This document shows, piece by piece, positions 21,412 to 21,740 of a stretch of 21,740 nucleotides of DNA. The notes under the pieces are model-generated. The model saw nothing but the letters and a program-made list of their open reading frames with translations, was not told the DNA's origin and did not search any database. The DNA comes from Limnospira sp050045915. Lineage in GTDB: Bacteria > Cyanobacteriota > Cyanobacteriia > Cyanobacteriales > Microcoleaceae. The stretch spans positions 1-21,740 of the forward strand of contig JBNGCR010000085.1 of assembly GCA_050045915.1 (NCBI GenBank), in the 5' to 3' direction. A program made the position numbers and the translations under genes. Each line of letters begins with the position of its first letter. Within the stretch, counting starts at the first letter, position 1.

Positions 21412-21740
21412 CAGTTTTTCGGGCGAAAAAGTACAAAAGGCGGGAGATTTCAGACGATCGCCTTGAGATCCTGGGCTGTCTCGTTATCGTGCCGATAAAA
21501 ATCATCCAACTGAGCCAGTTTATCGCTCTCTGGGCGCGATCGGTGGATGCGGTTAACTGTAGGTCTTGAATCCGATTAAATTCTCAGCTCAATTCCCGGA
21601 AGCGACGGATTTTTTTGAAATAAAATAACATAAAAAACCTCTGCGATTGGGTTGTGGGTGAAGGCAGAATTGTAGATGCCGTCCGTTGATGACCAACCGG
21701 TAAAGACGACCCGCCGGATGACAAGAGACTGACCAGCTTT
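21412..21740. other. Right-end region without a confident gene
   Basis: A minus-strand open stretch 21450-21572 has no start codon and ends with SDKLAQLDDFYRHDNETAQD and LKAIV before TGA. Its composition is protein-like, so it may be the tail of a decayed gene. From about 21600 the sequence is AT-rich (TTTTTTTGAAATAAAATAAC) and could hold the promoter of the cupin or of a gene beyond the window. An 18-codon plus frame at about 21677 shows no similarity to anything I know. Confidence 0.35.

Noticed and set aside
20935..21498. 187-codon plus-strand open frame covering the cupin gene
   Set aside because: The cupin on the opposite strand has clear family motifs; the plus frame has none.

Overview
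The window is chromosomal DNA from a cyanobacterium. The evidence is a set of lineage-specific genes: a Psb32-like TPM protein, a PAM68-like photosystem II assembly factor, ndhB, a GUN4-domain protein and glucosylglycerol-phosphate phosphatase. Many copies of the cyanobacterial HIP1 octamer (GCGATCGC, e.g. at 100-107) are scattered through genes and gaps. Several clusters of heptanucleotide tandem repeats (STRR type) are also present, as is common in filamentous species. The phosphatase implies synthesis of the osmolyte glucosylglycerol, so a salt-tolerant, marine or brackish organism is likely (inference). No rRNA, tRNA, CRISPR array, prophage or intact insertion sequence was recognised.

Layout. 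1-183: C-terminal remnant of a PIN-domain toxin. 212-2700 (minus): an L,D-transpeptidase and an ABC1/UbiB-type kinase. 2907-3935 (plus): a PilB/GspE-like protein that keeps N-terminal domains but has no ATPase domain. 4015-6071 (minus): DAHP synthase, then a two-gene unit rpsO-pam68. 6369-8609 (plus): two tandem MscS-type channels. 8922-9074 (plus): an unrecognised 50-residue protein whose stop overlaps that of obg. 9071-10794 (minus): psb32-obg unit. 10795-12111: gap-rich stretch with several inverted and dispersed repeats and a lone AbrB-type antitoxin. 12112-13710 (plus): ndhB with a clear terminator. 13761-18630 (minus): a large pentapeptide-repeat protein, preceded by a membrane-anchored coiled-coil/TPR protein. 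18905-20191 (plus): stpA. 20303-21411 (minus): GUN4-domain protein and a cupin. 21412-21740: no convincing gene.

How the genes relate. Most are housekeeping or photosynthesis genes: translation and ribosome assembly (rpsO, obg), photosystem II biogenesis or repair (pam68, psb32), NDH-1 (ndhB), the shikimate pathway (aroF) and tetrapyrrole control (GUN4 domain). A second theme is osmotic and envelope physiology: two MscS channels, the glucosylglycerol phosphatase and the L,D-transpeptidase.

The least ordinary parts are four. First, the coiled-coil/TPR protein has a regular 29-residue repeat with two 18-residue copies. Second, the pentapeptide protein holds about 60 repeats in unbroken register behind a 430-residue unrecognised domain. 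Third, heptamer repeats have entered the coding ends of two genes and flank the segment carrying the two large proteins as inverted copies. Fourth, the PilB-like protein lacks its motor domain. I did not find a clear defence system or other multi-gene novelty; the pentapeptide plus coiled-coil/TPR pair is the best candidate for an undescribed system.
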